Source of the DNA: Burkholderia sp. Nafp2/4-1b
GTDB taxonomy: Bacteria; Pseudomonadota; Gammaproteobacteria; Burkholderiales; Burkholderiaceae
Assembly: GCF_003635165.1 (NCBI RefSeq)
Contig: NZ_ML058622.1
Span: 1-64,000, forward strand
DNA: 64,000 nt
Reading direction: 5' to 3'
Numbering within the stretch: the first letter of the stretch is position 1; each line of letters opens with the position of its first letter. The position numbers and the translations under genes are program-made. The notes below the pieces were generated by a model that saw only the letters and a list, made by a program, of their open reading frames with translations, did not search any database and had not been told where the DNA came from. This document shows, piece after piece, positions 16,795 through 24,269 of the stretch.

Positions 16795-17892
16795 TTACTT
16801 GCCGCTCTTGCGAGCCGCGTAGATGGACGCCGCACGCGGCGCGTTCGCGACTACGGGCGGCTCGTCTTGTGCCGCCGGTTGTGCGCGCGGATTGATGCGC
16901 GATTGCGATGCCGTCACGCGCTCGAACAGCCGCGCGCGTACGTGATCGGGCGTCAGCCCGTCAGCGACGAACTGCGCGGTCAGCTCGGGCACGTTCGCCG
17001 CGAGGCAAATCCCCGCGATGTCCGCGGCCTGCTGGATCGCGACGTCAACGGTTGCCCGATCCTTCAGGCCGGTCGCCGTCACGATCGCCTCGGCGCAATG
17101 CGACAGACGCGCGTCGCGGCATGCCGCGAACACATGCGACGCCAACGCCGTGACATCCGGGGCTGGCGGCACCGGCTGCGGTTCCGAGTTCGGCTCAGGC
17201 GGCGTATTTGGCTGTGTATTGGGCGGCGTATCGGGCTGCGGCGGTTCGCTCGACTCATCCTCGTCGACCAGCGCCCGCACGACTTCGGGCACGGCCGAGA
17301 ACCGCGCGAGCAGCGCCGTCGAGCTGGCCGACGCCGACAGCTTCACCGCCGCCTCGATCGTGTCGCAGAATCCCTTCTCCTTGGCCTGCGCCGCCGTCAG
17401 CCACGTCTCCGCGTCCATCATGGCCCGGATCTCGTCCACCGACTGGCCGCTCTTGGCCGCATAAGCCGCCAGAATCCCGTCGCCTGCGTTCTCGAGCAGA
17501 TCGGCAACGCGCCGCAGGTCTTTCGCCTCGCCCGCCGTCACCGTGTGCGCGTTGTGGATCATCAGCAGCGCGTTCTCCGGCATCACGATCTCGTCGCCGG
17601 CCATCGCGATGAGCGATGCGGCCGACGCTGCGACGCCATCCACGCGCACCCTCACCTTGCCCGCATGTCGGCGCAGCGCGTTGTAGATCGCGAATGCGTC
17701 GAACACATCACCGCCCATCGAGTTGAGCGCCACCACGATCGCCGATGCGTTGGCCGCCACCGCGTCGAGCTGCGTCACAAACGTCTGCGCGTCCGTGCCC
17801 CAGAACCCGATCTCGTTATAGATCCGGATCTCGGCTTCGCCGGCCGCGTTCGCCTGCGCCCGGATATCCCACCACTTTCGATTGCGTTTCAT
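16795..17892 (-). CDS. ClpP-type head maturation protease with scaffold-like C-terminus
   Basis: A 365-residue protein. Residues 1-200 form an S14 serine protease domain: the nucleophile is Ser90 in GVAAS and the base His113 in MIHNAHT, with LNSMGGDVFDAFAIYNAL upstream. A Pro-rich linker with TPPNTQPNTPPEP repeats leads to an Ala-rich helical C-terminal domain that probably serves as internal scaffold, like lambda C/Nu3. The protease processes portal and scaffold during prohead maturation. The start at 17892 is the Met before KRNRKWWDIRAQ. Confidence 0.92.
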   Translation of the reverse strand: MKRNRKWWDIRAQANAAGEAEIRIYNEIGFWGTDAQTFVTQLDAVAANASAIVVALNSMGGDVFDAFAIYNALRRHAGKVRVRVDGVAASAASLIAMAGDEIVMPENALLMIHNAHTVTAGEAKDLRRVADLLENAGDGILAAYAAKSGQSVDEIRAMMDAETWLTAAQAKEKGFCDTIEAAVKLSASASSTALLARFSAVPEVVRALVDEDESSEPPQPDTPPNTQPNTPPEPNSEPQPVPPAPDVTALASHVFAACRDARLSHCAEAIVTATGLKDRATVDVAIQQAADIAGICLAANVPELTAQFVADGLTPDHVRARLFERVTASQSRINPRAQPAAQDEPPVVANAPRAASIYAARKSGK

Positions 17893-17897
17893 CTCAC

Positions 17898-19385
17898 TCA
17901 CTCCCCATTCGTGTGCCCGAGTGGATCGGGACCTCCTGCCGCATGCGTGTCGTACTGCAAGCCGAGCCGCTGCGCGCGCTGCTGATCGGTCGCGTTCTCG
18001 TCGTCGACCTGCTCGGGGTCCTCGCCCTTCGCCAGAATCGCGCCGGTGCGACTCGTCAATCCGGCACGGATCTCCGCGCGCTTGGCAGCCACGTCCTGCA
18101 CCGGATGGATATACGGCCAGCCCTGCGCGACCCAGCGCACCCGCAAATACACGCGCCGCGTGCGGTGATAGTTGGGCATCGGCAGCGCACCGGATAACGC
18201 GCACGCGTCGACCCACCAGCGCCACACCGTGCGGCAGAACTGGTGAATGAATACGTTCTGCTGCAGCTGCTCGATCGAGCGTCGGAACTCGTTGAGCAGC
18301 ACCCGCAGCACCCGGTCGCTCACGTCGCGCAGGTCGCCCGTGAGCACCTCGTAGGGCATGCCGACTGAAGCGGCAGCGGCCATCAGTTGCTGGCGCATGA
18401 ACGGCGCGTAATCTCCCCCCGCACCCGGGGGCGTCGCAAACTTCACGTCCTCACCCGGCGCCAGCTCCTGCATCCCACCCGGCTCCAGCGACACCACCGG
18501 CGAGAAACCGTCGGCATCGAACTCGATCGGCGCACCGGAGACCGGATCGCCCAGCGGGCCGACCTCGACGTTCGATTTGACGATGAACCCGGCAAAGAGA
18601 TTGCTCACCTCCTGGCGGAACAGCACCGCGTCATCGAAGTTGTCCAGCGAATGCAGCCGCACCAGTACGGTCGAAAGCTCCGGCACACCGCGCACTTGGC
18701 CCGGGCGCAGCGCGTGGAACACGTGTGCGATATCGGCGGCCGGCACGCGCACGGTCTGCACCGCATCGCCCGCATACCGGTTGTATTCGCCCGGGTGCCG
18801 GCGCAGCAGGTGATACGCGACCCGCTCGCCGTCGTCGTTGAACTCGACGCCGTTGATGATTTCGCCGCCCGGTATCGGCTCGTTCTTCGTGACCGGCAGC
18901 ATGTCGCCTTCGAGCAACTGAATCTGCATCGGCACGGCCAATCCCGCATGCGGTGAACGCAGGCGTCGGCGCACCAGCACCTCGCCGTCGCTGAAGAACG
19001 CCCGCGCCGCGAGCGTCTGCAATCCATACAGGTCATGCACGCCGTCCGTGTCCAGCTCGCCCGAGCTGTCATCCCAAAGTTGCTTTTGCGCGCGGCGCAC
19101 GTCCGCGTCCGGATGCTGCGGATGCGCCTGAATGCCGGTGCCGATCGTGTTCGACACGAGCCGCGCGATCGCGGTCTTTGCCCACGGGTCGTTTCGGATC
19201 GCGTCCCGCGCGCGGTGACGCATCAGCGGCAGGTTCTGCACAACCGATGCATTCGGCCCCGCGCTCGATGCGTGCCACGACTTCGCCCGTGCTCCGCGCG
19301 TGCCGGCCGATTCGTACGCAGCCGCGTTCAGCCGGGTCGGCACGACAAAGCCGCGTTGCGCCAGAACCGGATACGCGCGGCTCAT
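17898..19385 (-). CDS. Portal protein, lambda gpB-like
   Basis: A 495-residue portal protein of the lambda B family. It has the N-terminal RARDAIRNDPWAKTAIARLVSNTIGTGI, the middle DDAVLFRQEVSNLFAGFI and GGDYAPFMRQQLMAAAASVGMPYEVLTGDL, and WVAQGWPYIHPVQDV near the C-terminus. Twelve copies form the channel for DNA packaging and exit. It overlaps gpW by four bases and the protease follows five bases later. Confidence 0.95.
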   Translation of the reverse strand: MSRAYPVLAQRGFVVPTRLNAAAYESAGTRGARAKSWHASSAGPNASVVQNLPLMRHRARDAIRNDPWAKTAIARLVSNTIGTGIQAHPQHPDADVRRAQKQLWDDSSGELDTDGVHDLYGLQTLAARAFFSDGEVLVRRRLRSPHAGLAVPMQIQLLEGDMLPVTKNEPIPGGEIINGVEFNDDGERVAYHLLRRHPGEYNRYAGDAVQTVRVPAADIAHVFHALRPGQVRGVPELSTVLVRLHSLDNFDDAVLFRQEVSNLFAGFIVKSNVEVGPLGDPVSGAPIEFDADGFSPVVSLEPGGMQELAPGEDVKFATPPGAGGDYAPFMRQQLMAAAASVGMPYEVLTGDLRDVSDRVLRVLLNEFRRSIEQLQQNVFIHQFCRTVWRWWVDACALSGALPMPNYHRTRRVYLRVRWVAQGWPYIHPVQDVAAKRAEIRAGLTSRTGAILAKGEDPEQVDDENATDQQRAQRLGLQYDTHAAGGPDPLGHTNGE

Positions 19386-19588
19386 CGCACCCCCTTGCCG
19401 GCGTGGCGCAGGCGAATGAGCCGTGAGCGGCCGGTCGCGCCGTCGAGCGCCCGGATGATCTCGGTCTGCGCGTCGCGCAGCTCGGCAATCGACCGGTAAC
19501 GCACCTTGCGATCCGCGTACTGGACCTCCAGCTCCCCCTTCGCGATCGCCGACTGGATGCGTTGCAGGTCTGCCATCGTGTATGCCAT
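19382..19588 (-). CDS. Head-tail joining protein gpW
   Basis: A 68-residue protein of the lambda gpW family (MAYTMADLQRIQSAIAKGELEVQYADRKVRYRS), which binds under the portal to complete the head. Its small size and position between large terminase and portal match lambda A-W-B. It overlaps the portal start by ATGA. Confidence 0.92.
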   Translation of the reverse strand: MAYTMADLQRIQSAIAKGELEVQYADRKVRYRSIAELRDAQTEIIRALDGATGRSRLIRLRHAGKGVR

Positions 19589-19597
19589 GTGTTTCTC

Positions 19598-21709
19598 CTA
19601 GCGACGCTTCAGGTACGTCGAACGACCGACACGCCGGCCCTGAATGCGCGAAACCCCGCTCGGTGGCGGGGTTTCGGGTGGTTTCGGTGCCATCTGGACG
19701 ACTGCAGCCGTTTCGGTGGCCGGTTCGTCCGGCGGATCCGGTGGTTGCTCGAATGGTCGTGCGAGCGGTACCGTTTCGATGACCGGCACCGCATCGAACA
19801 GCGACACCTGCGAGATGCGATGCTGTTCCAGCAACCAGTGCTGTTCGGTCAACAGGTGCGTCTTGAGGCTACGCGCCGCATGCAGCGCGTATGCTTCGCA
19901 ATCGAGCGCTTCGTTTCGCGCACCGGCCTTCTTCTGCCAAACCCGCTTGCCGCCGACGCGCCCCGGCACCTTCACCTCGGCCGTGACCTGCGTGAGGTAG
20001 TCGGAACGTACGCCGACGTACCAGTGCATCCGTCCTGGTCCGTCGCCATCCAGCTTCAGCCGGTTGTCGAGGATCAGGTCTTTCGCCTTACTGACACCGA
20101 CCATGAACGGCCGCAGGCCGTATTTCGCAGCCTTGCTGTTGTTGCGCGTCGAGTCGATCGACGCCTTCGGCACGCTGAAAATCTCGGCTCCCGCGTCTGT
20201 ACTGCCCTTGATCGCCATTACGTTCAGACCCACACGTTGCGCCGCCCGCACATACTTGTATACGGCGTCCGACGTGGAGCCGTCCGACGAGTCGATCGAC
20301 GCCGCGCGAATTCGTGCAAGGCCCCCGGATTCGTGCCGGTACGCCTGCGTTAGCAGTTCTGTCAGTGCGCCCCATACGCCGCCCGTGAGCGGATTTTCGC
20401 CCTGCTCGAGCACGTTGCCGTGCAGCTCGTCCCACAGCACCAGCCAGCTTTCCTCACCTCGGCCCCACGCACGGATGACGACCGCGATGCGATCGTGCTG
20501 CACGTCGACGCCGATCGTCAGCAGCAGGCCGCGCGATGGCACAGTGAACGGCGCATACGGCAGCGCACGCTCGGCCAGCAGATCCAGCTCCGGTAGGTCC
20601 GACTTGTATTTGTACGGCCGGCCCTGCGTGTTGTTCACGAACGAACGCATCTTCGTGTCGTCGCCCGCGCGGAGCGCCCGCTCGGCCGTCAACCACTTCT
20701 TGACCAGCTCGCCCATGCGCGAGCCGGGAAACGGCGACACCAGCTCGTTTAGCCGAAAGCCGGCCACGCCGTAGAACGGCGCGGTCGCGACCCACCGGCC
20801 GCGCCGCACGGCGCGAATGCGCGCGTTGTCGTCCCACAGGCTGCCGCAGTGCGGGCAGGTGTAACGTGCGGTCTCCGGCTGCGCACGGCCGAACACTTCG
20901 TGCTCGACCTCGGCCCTCTCCGACCAGGTCACGTTCTCCCACGCCAGTTCATGTTCCTCGCCGCAGTCCGGACACGGCACCAGATAAACGCGCTGATCCG
21001 ACGATTCGAACGCCTGCTGGATCCGAGAGAAACCGTCGACTGTCGGTGTGCCCCCGAAGATCACCTTGCGGCGGCTGTCCGAATAGCTCTTGTTGCGCTC
21101 CTCCAGCAGCGTGATCGAATCGCCCTGATCACGCACGTTGGTGTTCGCGTCGTCCGGTTCCTCGACCGCGACGACCGGCGCCGGCGTCGACTTCACGTCA
21201 TCCGGTGCGTTCGACGTGATGAACTTCAGAAAGCCGCGCGGGAAGGTCTTGTGGTCCCACAGGTTGTTCTTGTCGCGGCCGGCGTGCACCGGCACCTTGG
21301 CCGCGAGGCGAGGTGTCACCTCGACCATCGGCTCGAACTTCTCCAGGTTGAACTTCTTCGCCGATTTCTCTTTCGCGAACATCACGATCATCGGGCACGG
21401 ATCGACGTCGATGCGTCGGCCGATGTAGTTCAGCAACACGCCGTCGGTCCACGCGACCTGCGCCGACTTCATGCAGACGACCTTCTGCACGCGCGGATCA
21501 TCGAGCGCCTCGTGCATGCCGAACACCCACGGCGTGATGTTCGGGTTATAGCGGCCGGGACTAGCGGTCGCCTTCGCGCTCATCCGCCGATACTGCCGCG
21601 CCCAGTCCGTCGTGCCAATCCGTTCCGGCGGGCGCAGCAGCTGCGCGATCCGGCGGATCACCGCGTGGACGGTCTGGATCGTATTGAGATAGCTGCTCAA
21701 GGCATCCAT
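19598..21709 (-). CDS. Terminase large subunit, lambda gpA-like
   Basis: A 703-residue protein of the GpA terminase family. The ATPase part has a Walker-A-like KSAQVAWTDG near residue 80 and a Walker B VVAVEEPDD. Two Cys pairs, CPDC and CPHC, lie around residues 240-290. A nuclease region follows with the DVQHD and SSDGSTSDAVYKYV segments. The enzyme cuts and pumps DNA into proheads. Its 5' end overlaps the small subunit gene by about 149 bases in another frame; the conserved RPPERIGTTDWARQYR lies within the overlap, so the overlap is real. The last about 60 residues are a Pro-rich tail. Confidence 0.95.
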   Translation of the reverse strand: MDALSSYLNTIQTVHAVIRRIAQLLRPPERIGTTDWARQYRRMSAKATASPGRYNPNITPWVFGMHEALDDPRVQKVVCMKSAQVAWTDGVLLNYIGRRIDVDPCPMIVMFAKEKSAKKFNLEKFEPMVEVTPRLAAKVPVHAGRDKNNLWDHKTFPRGFLKFITSNAPDDVKSTPAPVVAVEEPDDANTNVRDQGDSITLLEERNKSYSDSRRKVIFGGTPTVDGFSRIQQAFESSDQRVYLVPCPDCGEEHELAWENVTWSERAEVEHEVFGRAQPETARYTCPHCGSLWDDNARIRAVRRGRWVATAPFYGVAGFRLNELVSPFPGSRMGELVKKWLTAERALRAGDDTKMRSFVNNTQGRPYKYKSDLPELDLLAERALPYAPFTVPSRGLLLTIGVDVQHDRIAVVIRAWGRGEESWLVLWDELHGNVLEQGENPLTGGVWGALTELLTQAYRHESGGLARIRAASIDSSDGSTSDAVYKYVRAAQRVGLNVMAIKGSTDAGAEIFSVPKASIDSTRNNSKAAKYGLRPFMVGVSKAKDLILDNRLKLDGDGPGRMHWYVGVRSDYLTQVTAEVKVPGRVGGKRVWQKKAGARNEALDCEAYALHAARSLKTHLLTEQHWLLEQHRISQVSLFDAVPVIETVPLARPFEQPPDPPDEPATETAAVVQMAPKPPETPPPSGVSRIQGRRVGRSTYLKRR

Positions 21710-22115
21710 ACATATGCTCGTTCAACCACTCGACGTCCACCTCGACGTCGTACAGTGCGCGCAGCTCCTGCACCAACTTGTCGGGCAGCGCCAGCAGTTC
21801 CGTTTGAAATGCGCCGACCATCTGGCCAAACGCCTGTTCCAGCTGCGCGACGTTCACCAGCTGGCCTTTCTTCTCGGCCAGAGTCAGCAGCTTGATCTCG
21901 CGATCGACGATTTCGGTCTTCGCACGCTCGGCAACCAGATCGATGCCGGTGCCGCTCGCGCGGCCCGCAGCCATCTCGCGCAGGTGCCGGATATACGCGA
22001 TGCGGATCGCATCGAGCGTCGCCTCGCGATAGTCGAGCTGGACCTTGTCGACGAACCGTGAAACGGCCGACTGGTCCAGGTCGAGGTGTTCGGCGATCTG
22101 TTGTTGGGTCGGCAT
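21561..22115 (-). CDS. Terminase small subunit (Nu1-like)
   Basis: A 184-residue protein with an N-terminal helix-turn-helix (QQQIAEHLDLDQSAVSRFVDK) and a helical middle (YIRHLREMAAGRASGTGIDLVAERAKTEIVDREIKLL), fitting phage DNA-packaging proteins that recognise cos. The C-terminal about 50 residues overlap the large subunit gene and are Asp/Ala/Pro-rich. It is the first late gene on this strand, preceded by about 430 bases without a same-strand gene. Confidence 0.88.
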   Translation of the reverse strand: MPTQQQIAEHLDLDQSAVSRFVDKVQLDYREATLDAIRIAYIRHLREMAAGRASGTGIDLVAERAKTEIVDREIKLLTLAEKKGQLVNVAQLEQAFGQMVGAFQTELLALPDKLVQELRALYDVEVDVEWLNEHMYGCLEQLSQYDPDRPRGDPPDRAAAAPAGTDWHDGLGAAVSADEREGDR

Positions 22116-22553
22116 GAATATGACCCCCTATGGAGATTCGGCAGTAGAGAAAAAACGCGGGTCTGAGGCCCCGCATGCCGTGCCACTTACAGGGTCCCCG
22201 CTCGCTTATCAATGGTTCATCGTGGACTTCCGCGGGAATGTCGGAAGAGATGTATACGTGCGGCCGCCACGCGTTGTCCGAACGCGTCGCCGATTACGCG
22301 CAGTCGCGGCAGGGCCCATAACGGACGCATCGAAATGGGCGGCGCTTTGCAAAATGCACTCGCATCGAGCGTATGACGCCCACCCACGTACAGACGTAAC
22401 CGGGCCCAAATATTGCGGCTCGGTAACGTGTACACACTGCTAATCGATCGCGTAGATATCAGAACTAGTACGCGCGCAATCGACGAGGCAAACTTGAGTC
22501 TGGCTGCGGGCCAAAGGGCCGCATTTGCACTCTCGCAACCATGGATGTCGATT
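22116..22553. other. Non-coding stretch upstream of terminase; cos candidate region
   Basis: No convincing gene is seen on either strand between TerS and the response regulator. Base composition shifts toward A/T to the right. In lambda-type phages cos lies next to the small terminase gene, so this is the natural place for a packaging site, but I cannot point to a cos core. It probably also holds the promoter of the plus-strand response regulator. Confidence 0.4.
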
Positions 22554-22913
22554 ATGGCGACGATCCTTCTTGTTGAAGACGACGACGCAACGCTGCATGC
22601 GTTTAGACTGCTTCTTGAACGCTCCGGCTACCAAGTTATTTTGGCTCGGAGCGGTCAGGATGCCCTTGCCAAAATATCGGAAATTGCAGTGGACCTCGTG
22701 ATAACCGATTGGTCAATGCCCGGCATGGATGGGGTAACGCTTTGTCGGACACTCCGCACTAATCCCACATTTTCCCGGCTTCCGATCGTGTTGATGTCTG
22801 CAAATCAGGCTCCCACGGACGAAGGGCTATGGCAAGCATTCCTTCAGAAACCTGTTTCTTGGCCCAAGGTCGCGCAAACCGTGCAGTCTCTTGTCACGAA
22901 GCCGCGCACATAG
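22554..22913 (+). CDS. CheY-like single-domain response regulator (phage moron)
   Basis: A 119-residue receiver domain with no output domain. The acidic pocket Glu8-Asp9-Asp10, phosphoacceptor Asp52 in VITDWSMPGMDG, Ser82 in VLMSAN and Lys99 in LQKPV are all present, so it should be phosphorylatable. No histidine kinase is nearby. The gene is on the plus strand inside the leftward late region and is visibly less GC-rich than its neighbours, the hallmark of a moron. It may act on a host phosphorelay or on chemotaxis. Met at 22545 is an alternative start three residues earlier. Confidence 0.88.
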   Translation: MATILLVEDDDATLHAFRLLLERSGYQVILARSGQDALAKISEIAVDLVITDWSMPGMDGVTLCRTLRTNPTFSRLPIVLMSANQAPTDEGLWQAFLQKPVSWPKVAQTVQSLVTKPRT

Positions 22914-23045
22914 ATTCCTATTGACGCGAACGATGCACCGATAGGGCTGTACCATCAATTCAACTCGGTTCTATGCCGCACGGTGCATGTAGATGACGTA
23001 TTCCTCCGGGACCGCAAGAGACGTCCGCGGGAGTCCCCGAAGGAC

Positions 23046-23240
23046 CTAACTATTGGACGTACCCGCACCGACCGTGACATCCGTGATCTCGCGATCGCCG
23101 GCACGGTCCATCGCCCACACGACACGGTCCATCGCGTCGTCAAACACGAAGCACCGCGCAGTCACGCGCCCCATGCTTCGATCTTCATCCCACGTCGACC
23201 AGACCTCACTCGGCCCGGCACTCGTCGACTCGATTCGCAT
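23046..23240 (-). CDS. Small phage protein of unknown function
   Basis: A 64-residue frame starting MRIESTSAGPSEVWSTWDEDRSM and reading as ordinary protein (VTARCFVFDDAMDRVVWAMDRAG, REITDVTVG). No family is recognised. It lies between the Q-like gene and the terminase module on the same strand, just after a terminator, a place where lambda-type phages carry the first late transcript. The ribosome binding site is weak. A TTG start six residues upstream is possible. Confidence 0.5.
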   Translation of the reverse strand: MRIESTSAGPSEVWSTWDEDRSMGRVTARCFVFDDAMDRVVWAMDRAGDREITDVTVGAGTSNS

Positions 23241-23260
23241 TTCAGCGCCCCAATGCAAAA

Positions 23261-23288
23261 AGCCCCGAGCGCTTTCGCACTCAGGGCT
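23261..23288 (-). terminator. Intrinsic terminator downstream of the Q-like gene
   Basis: A 12-bp stem (23261-23272 with 23277-23288, two G-U-type mismatches) with a TTTC loop, followed by five T residues leftward. By position it could play the role of lambda tR', the terminator that Q overrides. Confidence 0.7.
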
Positions 23289-23459
23289 TCAGAATTCATT
23301 TCGTAGGGACGAACGCCCCCACACGACCTAACGGGCTCCACTATGTGTTCTTATGTCCCGAGAGGTTTGCACGACTAACGCGCGGTGCCAGCGAATATCC
23401 AGTGCAGCGGTAAAGGATGTTCGAAGTTTACGCGATCCGCTCTTGGAATGGAAGACGTT
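23289..23459 (-). promoter_or_regulatory. Candidate late-promoter region after the Q-like gene
   Basis: This 171-base gap separates the Q-like gene from a terminator and the late genes. By analogy with lambda the late promoter and Q-utilisation site would be here. I do not see a clear -35/-10 pair, so the call rests on position only. Confidence 0.3.
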
Positions 23460-24047
23460 TCATTCTCGCAATTGGCGGCGCATTGTGTCGGACACCGATC
23501 CATTCACCTGATCGAGCAGCGCGTGCATGTCGTGAAAGCGACGTGACCAGTGGCGGCGGTATTCATCCAGCGGCACACCGATTGCCTGCGCACGCGCCGC
23601 TTCGTCAATCGGCCGCTTGCCCGATCCCGCGCAATCCGGGCAAATGTAGCGGCCGTCTCGGCGTACGATGCCGCGCCCTTCGCACCGCGCGCACTGATCG
23701 TTGATCCATTCGTCCAGCACGCGCAACGCGAAGCGCTCGACGATATCGGCCTTTGCGCGCTCGACTTCATACCCTGCCCGCTGATCGCGTCGTTCGTCAC
23801 GCTTCAGGCCCGTGAATCGACTGCGCTTGAAACGTCCCGACAAGCGGATCATCTGCGCAAACAGCAACGTTGCTTTGCGGATCGTCGCGGGCTTCGTCTC
23901 TTGGCCTGCCTTGATCCGAACCAGCAACCGACCGAGATCGTTCGAAAATGCGAGTGCGCCCAAAGTAACTTTCGGATCGGCAATCGGGTCGGTGAACTGA
24001 CCACGAACGCTCATTGCGATGCCTGCTCGCTCCATCAAATCAATCAT
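23460..24047 (-). CDS. Putative Q-like late antiterminator with zinc-binding motif
   Basis: A 195-residue basic protein with Cys119-x2-Cys122 and Cys136-x2-Cys139, each followed by a Gly-x-Gly (CEGRG, CAGSG), a DnaJ-type zinc-binding pair common in phage Q/antitermination proteins. It lies alone between the primase and the late region, on the late strand, where lambda has Q. A well-spaced AGGAG precedes the ATG at 24047. The dense set of terminators in the late operon supports an antitermination role. Homology to a specific Q family cannot be proven by eye. Confidence 0.6.
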   Translation of the reverse strand: MIDLMERAGIAMSVRGQFTDPIADPKVTLGALAFSNDLGRLLVRIKAGQETKPATIRKATLLFAQMIRLSGRFKRSRFTGLKRDERRDQRAGYEVERAKADIVERFALRVLDEWINDQCARCEGRGIVRRDGRYICPDCAGSGKRPIDEAARAQAIGVPLDEYRRHWSRRFHDMHALLDQVNGSVSDTMRRQLRE

Positions 24048-24101
24048 GACTCGCTCCTGTTCGTCCTAATGTCTCAATGTCCCAAGGGAAAAGGCTTGCA
24101 G

Positions 24102-24166
24102 GGGTGCGCGCCTGCGACATGCGCGACATGCGGCGCTCACGTCGCGCATGTCGCGCCCCTGCACCC
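24102..24166. repeat. Long inverted repeat between primase and Q-like gene
   Basis: A perfect 14-bp arm GCGACATGCGCGAC (24114-24127) pairs with 24141-24154 around a 13-nt loop, and the hairpin extends imperfectly outward (GGTGC at 24103-24107 with GCACC at 24161-24165). Related GACATG and GGGACGTC words and two GGCGCGCC palindromes lie in the same gap. No gene is credible here. It could be a replication origin, an RNA structure, or a packaging or regulatory site. Confidence 0.6.
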
Positions 24167-24269
24167 GCGCCCGAGGCCACGCCTTGGGACGTCGGGACAT
24201 GGGACGTCCACGGCGCGCCAAAGGTGGCTCTCTGGCGCGCCAGCCATACCGGCACAGCGCGCCAACGCG

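Noticed and set aside
22209..22409. 66-residue minus-strand frame upstream of terminase
   Set aside because: No ribosome binding site, odd composition (Arg/Thr/Ser-rich) and no similarity that I recognise.
24040..24255. 71-residue minus-strand frame between primase and Q-like gene
   Set aside because: It spans the long inverted repeat, has no ribosome binding site, and its sequence (repeated Met-Ser-Arg, Ala-Gly) looks like translated repeats.
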